Below are positions 1 to 13,419 of a DNA stretch of 64,000 bases, in pieces; the stretch's first letter is position 1; each line of letters opens with the position of its first letter. The notes under the pieces are model-generated. The model searched no databases, had not been told where the DNA came from, and saw only the letters and a list, made by a program, of their open reading frames with translations. The stretch comes from Micromussa lordhowensis. Taxonomy: Eukaryota > Cnidaria > Anthozoa > Scleractinia > Lobophylliidae. The stretch lies in NCBI GenBank assembly GCA_964020085.1, contig OZ026609.1, forward strand, positions 67,501 through 131,500, read 5' to 3'. Position numbers and translations under genes: made by a program.

Positions 1-1218
1 AGAGGATTTCAGAGCAGAGTGACTCTGATTTCTGGGATCATAGTGAAAAACAACACGAACAGGGGATAGCAATGGAGGAGACTGTCACACCAGCCGAACA
101 TAGCGATACCGGTAATGGTCACACACCAAGTCACGCATCAGGTCAGAACGATGTCGAATATCACGCCGCAGATTTTGAAGAACATCTACACATTAAAACA
201 CATAACACTGACACAAGGAAAGAACATGATGGGCAAGAAGTTGGTTATTCTGAAGGCCTTGAGCAAGCTTCTTACACTGGCAAGAGTCACGAGAGCGAAA
301 CAAGAGAACATGATGAAGGTCTGGACACAAATGACGATGAACTGATAACTGAAGTGACTAGTAAAAGAAACGAGGAAGAAAATAACTCTCCTGACAAGGA
401 CAACAGTCGTTCAGACCTGGAAGAGGTTTTAAACAAAAGGAATAACGCCGAGGGTGGCGATGATACAAGTGCGGTAAATGTGGAGATCAGTGAAACAAAG
501 GAAAGCGAAGAAAATGCCAAGCTTAGTGTAGGAGCAACAGATTCAGGAGAACCTAAAGAGAGCAGAGAATACAAAGAATGCTATAACAAAGGTGACGATC
601 CGGAATTGAAGGTGGAGAAAGTGAATAAGTTAGATGAAGAAGTTGAAAGAGGATTAGAAAGCGATGAACCGCTCGAAAAGATCCTTACAGGAGTTGTCGA
701 ACTGCTACAAGAGCCACCCAGCAATATCTCAATGGTGGAAAACCAAGACATTTTACTGCCTAACGATGAAGAGAAAGACAAGGATCAAAACGACAAAAGA
801 TTCAGAGAGAACAGCAAGATTGATGAAACCATGCCCTCTGAAAATGTCAATAGCGACGAGAACCAAACAATGGCCGAACAACGGCTGAAATATGAACATT
901 TCACGTCTCGTCAAGTACATAGCACAGATGATGTCACCAACGAGACGAAGCCAACTACTAAAGGAGACAAACAGACGTGCAATGAAGTGTCGAAAGACAC
1001 TTGGTCAGCATCAAGCAACCTTGGATCAGTGAAGAATGAAGACGATGATAACAAAGATGAAATCGAAACAACAGACATGCCCAGTTTTGATGAAGCAGCC
1101 TTCGAGGTTCATAGCAACATAGAGGACAATGGAGGCTTACAACAAGTTGACAAGGAACATGAAACCTCTTATAGCAAGAGAAACGAAGAAATACCTTGTG
1201 GAGGAGACAGTTTGCAAG
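1..1218 (+). other. Acidic, low-complexity N-terminal region of the FN3 protein
   Basis: About 400 codons rich in Glu, Asp, Lys, Asn, Ser and Thr with almost no hydrophobic clusters, so it is predicted to be disordered. No domain is recognised. The frame continues upstream of the first ATG at 72 (for example SDSDFWDHSE precedes it), so that ATG is probably internal. It ends at a clean donor, CAAG|GTGAGA, and joins the first FN3 exon at 2457 in phase 1. Confidence 0.7.
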
Positions 1219-4200
1219 GTGAGATTTGGTGATTCTGTTGTCGTTTTGTATCTGAAAAGGATTAATATGTTCCGTCACCGACAAAAAAACCTTCTATTGA
1301 ACTGTACTTTGGATTACGTGTGTTGCTTTTTTTGCAAGACACAGTGATTCTCATCTACCTCGCACAAATTCTCTCAATTTCCTTTTAGCAAAGTTCTTTA
1401 ACTCTGTCCTTGTGCCTCTCTTCTTAACACTATTTACAACAACGCCTAGCACCCCATCTTAAGTTAGAGTGTTTTATTTCGGTTGTGAACTACAATTTGA
1501 TAACAAACTGTTTTCAACTGCCCACTGTAGCATCGCAATAGCTACTTTTTAAGCTAATATCTCATGACAGTTTTAAATCCTTTCAATGATCTTTCTTCTC
1601 TTTCAGTTTATCTCAGTTCTCTTAAGCTGAGTAACACTTTCATTCTGGTTCTATAGGATGGCCTTTGTGGACGTTGAATGGTACTTCTATCCATCGTTCT
1701 GTTTTGGTTAATGGTCTATATTTTTTAACTTAATACAATTTCCAGTCGAATAGCTACTAGTGTCCTTCTTGAGTTACAAAATGTTACTTCTCAGGCTTAG
1801 TATATCAATGAAAGGTATATATAGTGGTTGAACCGCGTAGCACCCGTGATATCGAAATAATGCTATGTAAATTAGTGTTAAGGTGCCAGGAGTAGGCAAT
1901 ACTGCCGATACACCAAATCCCCCTGGGTTATTACCCTGGTAAAGGAAATTTGGGAGTCCCCACTGACCAAAGAAAATTTGGCCCCAGTGGGGTTTGAACC
2001 GGAGGTCGTGGGTTCAAACCCCACTGGGGCCAAATTTTCTTTGGTCAGTGGGGACTCCCAAATTTCCTTTACCAGGGTAATAACCCAGGGGGATTTGGTG
2101 TATCGGCAGTATTGCCTACTCCTGGCACCTTAACACTAATTTACATAGCATTATTAGTATATCAATCTTTGCTTTCGTCCTTCTCTCTGTGTCTTGCTAA
2201 GCACTGAGGTCTTCCACTCTGATTATCACCTTGATCTACAGCTTACCCTTCTCAGGACAAAATGGTGTTTTCGTTTTCTGTTACGTTTATCGTAACGGAT
2301 TTCTTGTGAACGTATTGATGTTTCTACCAGTAGATCATAATTATTGTTGTAAAGGTCCACATCAGCCAGCTGCTGCCTTCAAATCGACCTTTTTGTGAAA
2401 TCCCTTTCTAGGCTTCAGGACACTCATTAATTATTTTGGTTGTGTCTCTCATTTAGGACTAGGCACCAGTCCTGAAGACCTCCCTCAGGACAACCCTCAG
2501 GATGGATCTGAACAACTACCCAGGCCCCTGCTAGTAATCAAAGGGACCACGCCCACTACCGTAACTCTGGAATGGGAGTGGTCACTACTGTCCGAGCAAA
2601 TCGCTGGCGCTGACGTTTTGTATTCCGTGTTGATACTCGGTAGCAAGTTTCACAGCAACATTAATAGCAGTCTGTGGTAGGTTCATCATGAGTGCTATGA
2701 ATATTTGCAATGCTAAGAATGTCGACTTGTTTTTTTAAAAGTTCAGCCTGGACTTTCAATACTTGTTCTTTTAGTTTCAGCTTTGAGGAAAGTCCAGCTA
2801 AGACGATGTGGCCAAAACAAAATGTAAGTTATCTTATCTTATCTTCACAGACGATAAGCTCACCCGCTTTTACCTCGTTATAACACAGAACAAGCGTACT
2901 AACAAGTTTTTTAATTATTATCTTTTTCAAGATCAGTTTGAAGCAACATTCATGGCGTACCACCAACACTGTTATAGAGATAACTGGCTTGAAGCCACGC
3001 TGTAGTTACAGGTTACGTTTTGTGTTGCTTTATTTATCCAATGGAAGTTAAAATAGAACGCACGCGGCCATTTAACATTGCCATCTTTTTTTGTTTAGAC
3101 TGGCGGTTCTTGGTCAGTTGATGCCTTTTGCTAATGACTGCCTGTCGAGTGTTATTCCCTTCACGATGCCTGGGCCACCAAAGCCGCCATTAATCCATCT
3201 CACAGATCTCAAGGATAGAGAGGTATAGTCTCATTTTAGCATTCGATTATTTCAGTCGAACACGCTGTCTACGCCAAGATGCTAAAAGAATAAAAGTGCA
3301 GTAAACTGTTCATTGGCTTTGCTCATGGGTTGTGTCTTTTAGTACATTTCTTAACCTTCCTCTACTAAACAGGTTTTTTAAATGTCGCGATTGCTCTGAG
3401 TTGTGAGTAAGTCACGCCCTATGACTGATTAACAAGTTGATGACCTCGACTAGAAAATACAATTTTTTAAAAGCGTGATAAATTATTTCCACGTATTTTT
3501 AATCTAATGTGAGAATTAATCAGTAATTAATCATCACACCCCACTATTTCTGTTGTTTCTCGGTATTACAGGTTGTCTTGACATGGAAACCGCCCGCCTC
3601 GTTTGGTGAGGCGACTGTAGTGGGATATCGACTACTAAATGACGGAAAGGCATTTCGGGATGATTTAGATTGGGAGACCTTTAGCCTGAGTTTAAATGGT
3701 TTGGAGGAAGGTTTGTCGCAAAGAACTATGTTCTATTACTTTACAGTATGTAAGATAAAATACCTCACGACCATGAAACTGACCTCAGCCAGGAGCTGAT
3801 GCGATGAGTTTTCCTATGACCCTGCGTGTTCTTGAGATAAGGTGCTTGTTCTGGTTGAATTTTTGGAATTTTGTATTTCTTATTTTAGTAGATCATCGTT
3901 TGTTTATTAGTCTATTCAATTCCAAAAGCCAGATATTCCTAGCTAGCAGATGCTGGATAAGGTTATCGATAAAAGTCCAGCATGCCTATTTTTTTTTGTC
4001 AACAGAAAAATCTTACAGCTTCAGTTTATTAGCCCTAACGGGACACAGTGTGGGTGACAGCAAACCATCCAATACCGTCAATGTATACTGTCCGACCCCT
4101 CCCACATCACCACAAATCTACCCTAGATTATCTACAACAGCGGGGTCTATATTAATCGCCTGGAAACACGAGGAGCCTGCGAGCGCTGATAACACTACAC

Positions 4201-7200
4201 CGCATGCGCACTACAGCTACAATGTCTTCGTAGATGACACGCTCTATGGAGAATGCCTGCTGGCCGGTTTGACTGACATATTCGAGGATGAACACACTTA
4301 TACTGTTCCAAACTGCGAGTTTGGTCGGGAGTACAGGGTGTGCGTTAAATCCTATTTGAATCCTCGGGTGATTGACAGTGGCGGCGATAGTACGGTGTAT
4401 GTGTGTGGTTGCTATGGCACCAGCTCAAACGTTTTAGAACTGTACTGTGCAGGGCCGCCATCTCCACCCAATATTCGAATTTCTTGGATTGACCAATCAG
4501 GGGTCACTTTGTCTTGGAGCAGGTCACGTGAATTCGGTGGAATCACCTTAGCGGTATGTTAGTAAGCGCAAATACACTTCATTCCAATGCGTGCTCACAC
4601 ATCTTTGTCACTTTGTGGCTGGTGAAGACTGGTCGCCATCCGTGCATGCGCAACAAGTCACGGTTGCGTCACCTCTTTTTGACTTTTAATTGCGCGCCCG
4701 CGTTTGCGCTCAGCAGAGTTAATTTTTATTATTACTGGACAATTTAGGAACAATCCCTCACTTATATTCATTTCTTTGTTATCGTAGTGTTGAATTATTG
4801 TTGTCTTTTTTTCCATTTTAGGGTTACATTCTTCACGTAAACGGCAAATGGTCAGAAGAACTGCTCCCCCCGGAACAACAGGAAGTAAAGCTGACAGGTT
4901 TTCATCCAGGAGATGTTATCCGCGTTCAAATTGCCGCTGTAACCGGTGACCTTGGTGTTCCAATATCAGCTGTTGTTAACCAGGAAAGCAATAAATCGCG
5001 TTGTTTCCCTCCTTCACACGAGCCACCCGACAGTGGAGTCGAAAGCAGCTCCAGCTTTCTGTCCAAGTGGTCAACCGATACATCAAAGCAGTTTTCACGC
5101 TCTGTAGGGTTGCCATTAGTGATCCAGTTTTCCAACTTTGTGAAGACAGTTTCTTCTCTTGAAGTGATTAATGTAGGCTGTCGATCTGCTTTGATCACAT
5201 GGTCTTTGGATGATACCGCTGATCGCTGTGTTGAGCCCGAGGTTCTAACTCTATTATGCTGGAAGGCAACAGAACAGCAAGAGTCTGCTCTTAAACACCC
5301 TGTCAGAGGTAAAGACTGGCTCAATTAGGATCCGACACGGTCTGCTACACGACAAATCACTTAAAGTATTGAAACTGGTCAACTCGCAGGTCTCCGCCGG
5401 CCAAGCATTGCGCGATAGCGCATGTGCAATGGTATACATGTGAAGCATGTGCTGTTCACGTGAATCTGACCAATTAGAGTCACCATTAGTGAATGCTAGT
5501 TTTGTGTCCATGTTCAAGAAGTATAACTTGATGTTATACTGCATTGTATGTAAGGAATGTTTTTCTCAGTGATCGAACAATGCTGTTTGTCTTTCAACAG
5601 AGAAACCTTTCAGAATCAAAGACCTTGAGCCCGGTATGGAGTACTGTGTGATGCTGGAATGTTTCGCATCACACGTCAATGAGGACAAGTCCAATGAACA
5701 GCCAATCAACCGCACTCAATCCCAGTCCACGTCATTCAAGACAGGCCTTGCACCAGGTCACCCGACAAACATTTATGTTGTTTCTGCCACGAAGCAAAGT
5801 GTTAAGCTAGCATGGGAGCGTCCTGAAGAACACGATGTACCTGCGGTGATGATTCAACTTGACACTAGAAAAAAGGATGGAAACGTAACTGACAAAGGTA
5901 CAAGCGTTCAAGTATCGCCTGGAACATGCGTTTTCAATTTTGATTGTTTAGCTGAGAGGACGGAATACACATTCACTCTAAAGGTTATAACTGAAGAAGA
6001 CCTGTTAGAAATCAGCGAGGTGATGGCTGGTTCGATTGCTAGTTTCTCTGCGTGGACAAACGGTGTTGAACCTGCGAACAAATTGAACTTAGAATCGCGT
6101 ACGCCGACTTCACTTGTCATTAAATGGCAACCCGCGCTGGCTTTCGGTATGTCGACTGTTCAACACTACGTCGTGCATTATGTTCAAAACAAACAGCTAC
6201 GTAAGCGATCACGTGGTAGAGTGGGGCAGGTAAAGGAAGCTGGGAAGGAACTGATCGTTGAACCGAAGCGATGTTATGCAGAGCTGTGTGGACTGGAACC
6301 TGGCACTTTATACAGACTCGTTGTGCAAACTGTTGAAGGATTGACAGACTACTCGTATGACGAGGATTTTGAAAGTGAGGACAGCGACACAAATTCAACA
6401 ATCAGCAGTACTCCAAGTGAAAAACCGCTTGAAGTCCAACACATGCACCTGTCAGGGCCCCTGTTAATTTGTACTGCTGCACCGCCTGAGTCGCCAGTTC
6501 TGCTGGTCAGAGGTTTTACCACTACGCAGATAGAACTGTCATGGAATCGACCGCTGGTTCTTGAGCCCGGTAAGAAAGTTTGATTGTTGAGCAGTTTTGT
6601 AGAAGAAGTCTTGAGTTGAGTTATAACATACAATGTAGAAAATTGCGTTGCAATGACTTGATCCAGTTTCATAACGATATATAAAAAATAGTAGACGCCA
6701 CTATGTGCCTCAGAGGAAGTAGGGGGATTCATGCTGACATTTTTGCTCATTTGCATACTATTTTGCGTACAGAAGGAAACATGTCCAGGCAGCTAAGAGC
6801 TAGTGAAACTTAACACATGGTGAAATTGTTAGCTCTTTGGATGTAATATTCAAGGAGAAATTGTCTTTCAAAAACTGCAAAGTTTCTGGGTGGCAAAAGC
6901 GCTAATGAGCTCATACATTCTTTGTTAAATTTTGACTTTTTAAACCCGTGTTGCATAAAAAGTATTCAATACATCAGGCTCATATTTACTGACAGAGTTA
7001 ATCGTACTATGACCTTTCAATAATTTGTAGCTCCATTAGAAACCGAATTGCTTATGCTAATGAGGCAAATATTGTAAACAGGGATTCCCCTATAGGCGAC
7101 TTAACGATTGAGCTTTTCCTTGGTGAATGATAAACAGTTGCCTTACTATTATTACGGGCAGTTAACCCAACCAGGTTGTTGATTACTGCAAGCTTTCCAA

Positions 7201-10200
7201 CAATTTTCTTACAGCTTCAGTTGCTTATTCTACCAAACACAGATCAGTCACCTGCTAATGAAGCCTATTTTTTAGCTAAATACTTCTTAATACTTAAATA
7301 AAATTTATGTATGTATGTATGTATGTTTGTCAGATATTCAGTGTACTCGTCATCACCACAGTTATTGTAGAATAGCGTGACACAGGCGTAGCGTTACCTT
7401 TAAATAAATCACGTGTTTGTGTGACGCAGTCGTAGATTCGCGGAGCGCTGTTGGTGAAGACCCCGCGCGTGGCCGCGTTCGTCATTTGAAAGGTTTCCGG
7501 GTGGAGGTGAATGGACGTGTTTACGCAAGACTTGCTGGCAACAAAACCAGCATCACGCTGAAGAAATGCAAGTCTGGTATGAAATACACTTGTGTAGTAG
7601 TAGCGATGACCTGCCCAGAGCAATCAGATGGCTATCAAAGAAAGGTGAGGAGAACTGAAAGTTTGATATCTTCCCAGGCTTAAATGACGTCGTCATTTCT
7701 TTTGAAGGAAAGAATTCGATCCTTAACGTCGTCTCGTGTTTTTGGGCTTTTTGCTTCTCTAATGATGGAGAGTGTGGTAGTGCCCCTAGTCCCTTGATGC
7801 CACAGGAACCAGAGTTACTGAACGCCTTCGCTATGTATCAAATGGAACTGTAGTGGATACCTTATTCCGGTTTCCACAGTATTAAAGGATTTTTGAACAA
7901 GTGTCACCAACTTTCCATGGGAGAATATCCCTGATTACTTCCCGTCCCCTTAAAAAAACAAGTCGTCGTAAATCTCCTGATATTATTACTTCCATATTTC
8001 CATTATTTTATGTATTTTCTTCTTAGAGCGAAACTCTTGATGCGACTGTAAGCGACACGGACACGGATGAGGACAGCAACCCGCTGTCAGACTGTTTTGA
8101 AGAGTCGGCCTCAGATCTCGTGGAAGTGACCTTACCGCGTCAGGACTGGTGTGTATCTTTGAGCGCGAAGTACTGTGAAAACAAACCCGCGGGTTCGTTG
8201 CAGGACAGCCCATGTAGCGAGAGTGGCGAGGAGGAGGGTGGGGTGGAAATTTTGTGGAAGATGACTGAACTAGCGAGTGATGTGAGTGGATACAGACTGG
8301 TTTGGTACAACGGTAAACACAAGGACAGAAACGAAGTGCTTTTACCTGGCGATGCAAATGGATACGAAATATGGTCTGTGTCAGTCAGGTAAATATGGTC
8401 TGTGTCAGTCAGGTAAATATGGTCTGTGTCAGTCAGGTAAATATGGTCTGTATCAGTCAGGTAAATATGGTCTGTATCAGTCAGGTAAATATGGTCTGTG
8501 TCAGTCAGGTAAATATGGTCTGTGTCAGTCAGGTAAATATGGTCTGTGTCAGTCAGGTAAATATGGTCTGTGTCAGTCAGGTAAATATGGTTTTTATCAG
8601 TCAGGTAAATATGGTCTTTATCAGTTAGGTAAACATGGTCTGTGTCAGTCAGGTAAATATGGTCTGTATCAGTCAGGTAAATATGGTCTGTATCAGTCAG
8701 GTAAATATGGTTTTAAACAGTCAGGTAAACATGGTCTTTATCAGTCAGGTAAATATGATCTGTGTCAGTCAGGTAAATATGGTCTGTGTCAGTCAGGTAA
8801 ATATGGTCTGTGTCAGTCAGGTAAATATGGTCTGTGTCAGTCAGGTAAATATGGTCTGTGTCAGTCAGGTAAATATGGTCTGTGTCAGTCAGGTAAATAT
8901 GGTCTGTATCAGTCAGGTAAATATCGTCTTTATCAGTCAGGTAAATTTGGTCTGTGTCAGTCAGGTAAATATGGTCTGTATCAGTCAGGTAAATATGGTT
9001 TTAAACAGTCAGGTAAACATGGTCTTTATCAGTCAGGTAAATATGATCTGTGTCAGTCAGGTAAATATGGTCTGTGTCAGTCAGGTAAGTATGGTTTGTA
9101 TCAGTCAGGTAAATATGGTCAGTTATCAGTCAGGTAAATATGGTCTGTGTCAGTCACGTAAATATGGAATGTGTCAGTCAGGTAAATATGGTCTGTATCA
9201 GTCAGGTAAATATGGTCTGTGTCAGTCAGGTAAATATGGTCTGTGTTAGTCAGATAAATATGGTCTGTATCAGTCAGGTAAATATGGTCTGTATCAGTCA
9301 GGTAAAAATGGTCTGTATCAGTCAGGTAAATATGGTCTGTGTCAGTCAGGTAAATATGGTCTGTGTCAGTCAGGGAAATATGGTCTGTGTCAGTCAGGTA
9401 AATATGGTCTTTATCAGTCAGGTAAATATGCATGGTCTGTGTCAGTCAGGTAAATATGGTATTTATCGGTCAGGTAAATATGGTCTTTATGAGTCAGGTA
9501 AATATGGTCTGTGTCAGTCACGTAAATGTCCACTGAAGGTCAATCATCGTTCAGTACTATAACATGCTAATAGGAAGTTTTAGCAAATCACGACGGCGAC
9601 GCTAACAAGAACGTCATCAAACAAACGGCTGAATGAGTAAAGCAGTAGTTCTGCACGTACATTTGGAATCTTGGTACATTTTCTTAGCTGTTTTCTGCAA
9701 AACAACGTGAAATGACCAAGTTCGATGTATTTTGGAGAACGCGAACCGCAGTGGCTAATTTTTCGTATCTTCCTTTGGAATTGAACGCTGTCATTGCATA
9801 AGTAGCACGAGCAAGTTTTTAGACCGATAGGCATACTGAAAAGATATTCATAGTTGAGACATTCGAAGGTAAAACAAGACCTCGGCGTCGCCGTCGCCGT
9901 CATCATTTCTAGAACTGCGTAACGAAGGGATGCTACACACAAGAATCGTTAACACACCTAAACATCCTCTTAATAAGCCGGTAATCATTTGGTCCTATCT
10001 ACAATCCTGGCCAAAAGTCTTGGAACGCTACTTACCTTTCTACTGGTCGTACAGCTCATCTAAGAGAGAAATGCCTATACCTCGTCCCCCCTTAAAATAA
10101 AGTTCATATAGCAAGAATTCTGTCCTCAAGTCAGCATTGTCCGGGGGGAGCTGAGGTCATTTCTTGGCACGAGTAGCTAAATCGTATACAGTAAAAACCC

Positions 10201-10950
10201 GCGTATAAGAACCTAGATTTTAAGAACCTGTTAATTTTAACTTAAAGCCCTCTCCACATCAGAATCCAGGCTAAAATTTTAAGTTAGGTTCTTATCAGTG
10301 GAGTTGGTGTAAAAGTTTATAGGTAGAAACTGCTGAATAAAGATGATCATCTGCTTATGTTTAAAAGTCACTTGGCGTAACATTTTTTTCTTTCAAGCCA
10401 AAGTACTATTGTGTTCACCATTCCAATAAATCCTCAAGTAAAGTACAGTACATGTACTCTGCTAATGCTGTATTATGGCGTATAAATGATTTATATTACT
10501 CTATGAGATGATAGTTTTTACATTTAAATGAATTTTATCTAGAAATATAAGGACCTACTTTTAGAACCTTGCTAGCCTATATTCACTTTAAGTACCATTT
10601 ATATAAGAACCTGGTTAGGCTAACTGAAAAAATCCATGTTCTTATACGCGGGTTTTTACTGTATTTAAGTAGTTATAAACTACAGAGTATTTGCTAATTT
10701 TTTTTACTTGTCCATTAGCTCTTTGTACACTTTTTACCTGGAAATACTAGACATAAGAGAAGAAGCTGTAACAGTGTTTGGACCGGTCCACTGTCAGGTA
10801 ATGTGCCTGTGAAGATAGTTGTTAGAACTACGTATAAAGACAACCCATCTTAAAAAAAGACATTGATCAGTGTACATTTGTCCATTCTAAAACACCCTGT
10901 AAGAAGGTGCGTTCTAAAAGCGGTGCATTTTGATGATGATGATGATGATG

Positions 10951-10985
<35 letters not shown>

Positions 10986-13383
10986 TTATTACTTATAGTG
11001 CGCCTGTTACATTGGGAGATGCTCACAGGCGCATTACAAAGAATAATTACAAAATCAAGAGAATCTTGATTACAAGTTTTTATTATATATAAAGCTCATT
11101 AAACTTATTTACAAACCTTTTTACAAATGATAATCTATATGTGATTAAAAATGAGTCGCATAGTTACTGTTTCTCGTAGCAGCTGAATGCATCGCGGAAA
11201 AGATGCGTTTTCAGGAGGCGCTTAAAAATGTTTACATTGTTCGCATATCGTATTGCCTTGGGAAGACCGTTCCAGAGTTTTGGTGCCGCACATGTAAATG
11301 AGCGGTCACCAAGAGTGGTAAGACTCTTGAACGCAGGATACTTCAATAAGAGTGTGTCCGAGTTAGTTCTCAGGTTGTATCCCCTAGGCTTTTTCAATTC
11401 TATGAGTTCTGATAGGTACAGGGGTGCAAGGCCATTAAGAGTTTTATATACAAGCAATAATATCTTAAACTGGATTCGGTAGCTAACAGGCAGCCAGTGG
11501 AGATTGTATAACGAAGGTGAAATATGCTCATAGCGACTGGTGTTACAGGTGACACGGGCGGCCGCGTTCTGGACGCGCTGAGGTTTTTGTAGTTGATTAC
11601 CTTTCAACCCATAGAGCAGGCTGTTGCAGAAATCTAATCGACTGGTAACAAACGCATTCACTAAGGTCTGTGCGCAGTCAGAGCTAAGATATTTTCTTAT
11701 TCTCCTAATATTGTAGAGATGAAAAAATGCAGATCTACAGATGTTATTAATGTGCGTGTCCATCTTGAGTTGGTCATCGAACTAGCAGCCTAGATTTCTT
11801 ACTATGCTGGCTGCTGTAACTATGCTCTCTCCAACCTGTAAGGAATCTACGTTGACTTTGGCAAGTTGTTGTCTGGTGCCAATTACGCCGGATAAACTCG
11901 GTCTTGTCATCGTTTAGCTTTAATCTGTCTTGGAGCATCCATTTCCTTATATCCACAATACAACTTTGCGTGGCCTCTAATGCTGCTGACTGCTCAAAGC
12001 CTGAGTCTGCGCTGAATGATACATACAGTTGTGTATCATCCGCATAGGTATGCACATCAGGAAGGTGATGCTCAATGATTTTGAACAGTCTACTTGTATA
12101 GAGAACAAACAGAAGAGACCCAAGACAGGAACCCTGTGGGATGCCATACTTTGTATGGAACTTGGTCGATGTCTTGCCGTTGATGGAGATAGACTGGAAT
12201 CTGTTGCGAAGATAGGAGTCGAACCAAGAGTAGGCTTGCCCTGATATGCCAAAGTCAGAGGACAGACGGTCCAACAAATTGGTATGATCGACAGTGTCGA
12301 GAAGCACGAGTAATGTGACACGCTGCTGGTTCATATTGAGTAGGATATCGTTTTTGACTCGCAGCAGGGCAGTTTCTGTACTGTGATGTTCACGATAGGC
12401 AGATTGCGCCTTAGGGTAGAGTCTGTTTATGGTAAGATGATCGTGGGTTTGACAGAACACTGCCCGCTCAGTCAGTTTTGAAGCAAATTGAAGATTGCTG
12501 ATTGGTCGTAGGTTGGCGAAGAGTGCTTCAGCGGCCATCTTTGGTCTAGGTCGAACATCTGCTAGCTTCCAGGTATCAGGAAAGTTGCCATTTTGAAGAG
12601 AAAGATTTAACATCCGAGTAATGACTGGCAGGAGTACATCTAGACTTTCGACCACCAAGGAGGTGGGCATGAGGTCTAAACTGCAGGTCTTCTTGCTTGA
12701 TCTCCCAATTAGGCCCTTGATGTCTTCTTCACTCAGTTCTGTGAAGGAAGTCAACTGAGGAGGACATGATGTGTATAATGGTTCTGTCGCTGTTGGACAA
12801 AGGTTTGAGGCAGCTGTATCAAGTGCAGTGCGAATGCGCTCAATCTTCTGTGCACAAAACTTCCCGATGTCATTGGCTAGTTTTGTTTTATCATTGTAGC
12901 CTGGGAAGGTTAGGTCGACTTCTTGATTAAACAGCGATTTTGCACATTTGAAGAGCTTACGTGAGTCATCACTGTTTCCTTGTAATCATTTCCTTGATAA
13001 TCCAAATAGGCGAGTGATTTTCCTACTTTCGCATTGTTTACATTTGTATCGAGTTATTAACACGCGCGTAAATTGGTGTGAGCTAGAAATGCTGTAAAAA
13101 CACCAGCGGCAGTCCTTCATTATACTTTCTTACATTTATGTCCAATCCTCCTTAGACCCCAGGCCCTCCGTCCTCTCCGTGGATCTGGTGCCGAACTTTG
13201 TCTTCATATCAGATCATTATTGAGTGGAATGAACCTGTTACATACGGGAATGTTACCATCCGGGGTTACCAGGTGAGTTTGCTTAATATTGTCTTGTCTT
13301 TGGCTGTCACCGCCGCCTGGTTAGCTCAGTTGGTAGAGCGCCAGTCTGCTGTGCGGGAGGTCGAAGGTTCGAGCCCCAGACCA

Positions 13384-13419
<36 letters not shown>

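Noticed and set aside
8367..9530. CRISPR-like array.
   Set aside because: The units are directly adjacent with no unique spacers, and the host is an animal.
8286..9562. Long plus-strand open frames encoding a YGLCQSGK or MVCVSQVN repeat protein, and a minus-strand IYLTDTDH repeat.
   Set aside because: All come from the 24-bp minisatellite, whose length is a multiple of three. They are in the intron, in frames other than the gene's own.
13313..13385. Functional tRNA gene.
   Set aside because: A and B boxes are good, but the anticodon and acceptor stems do not pair and a SINE body with ATTC tail follows.
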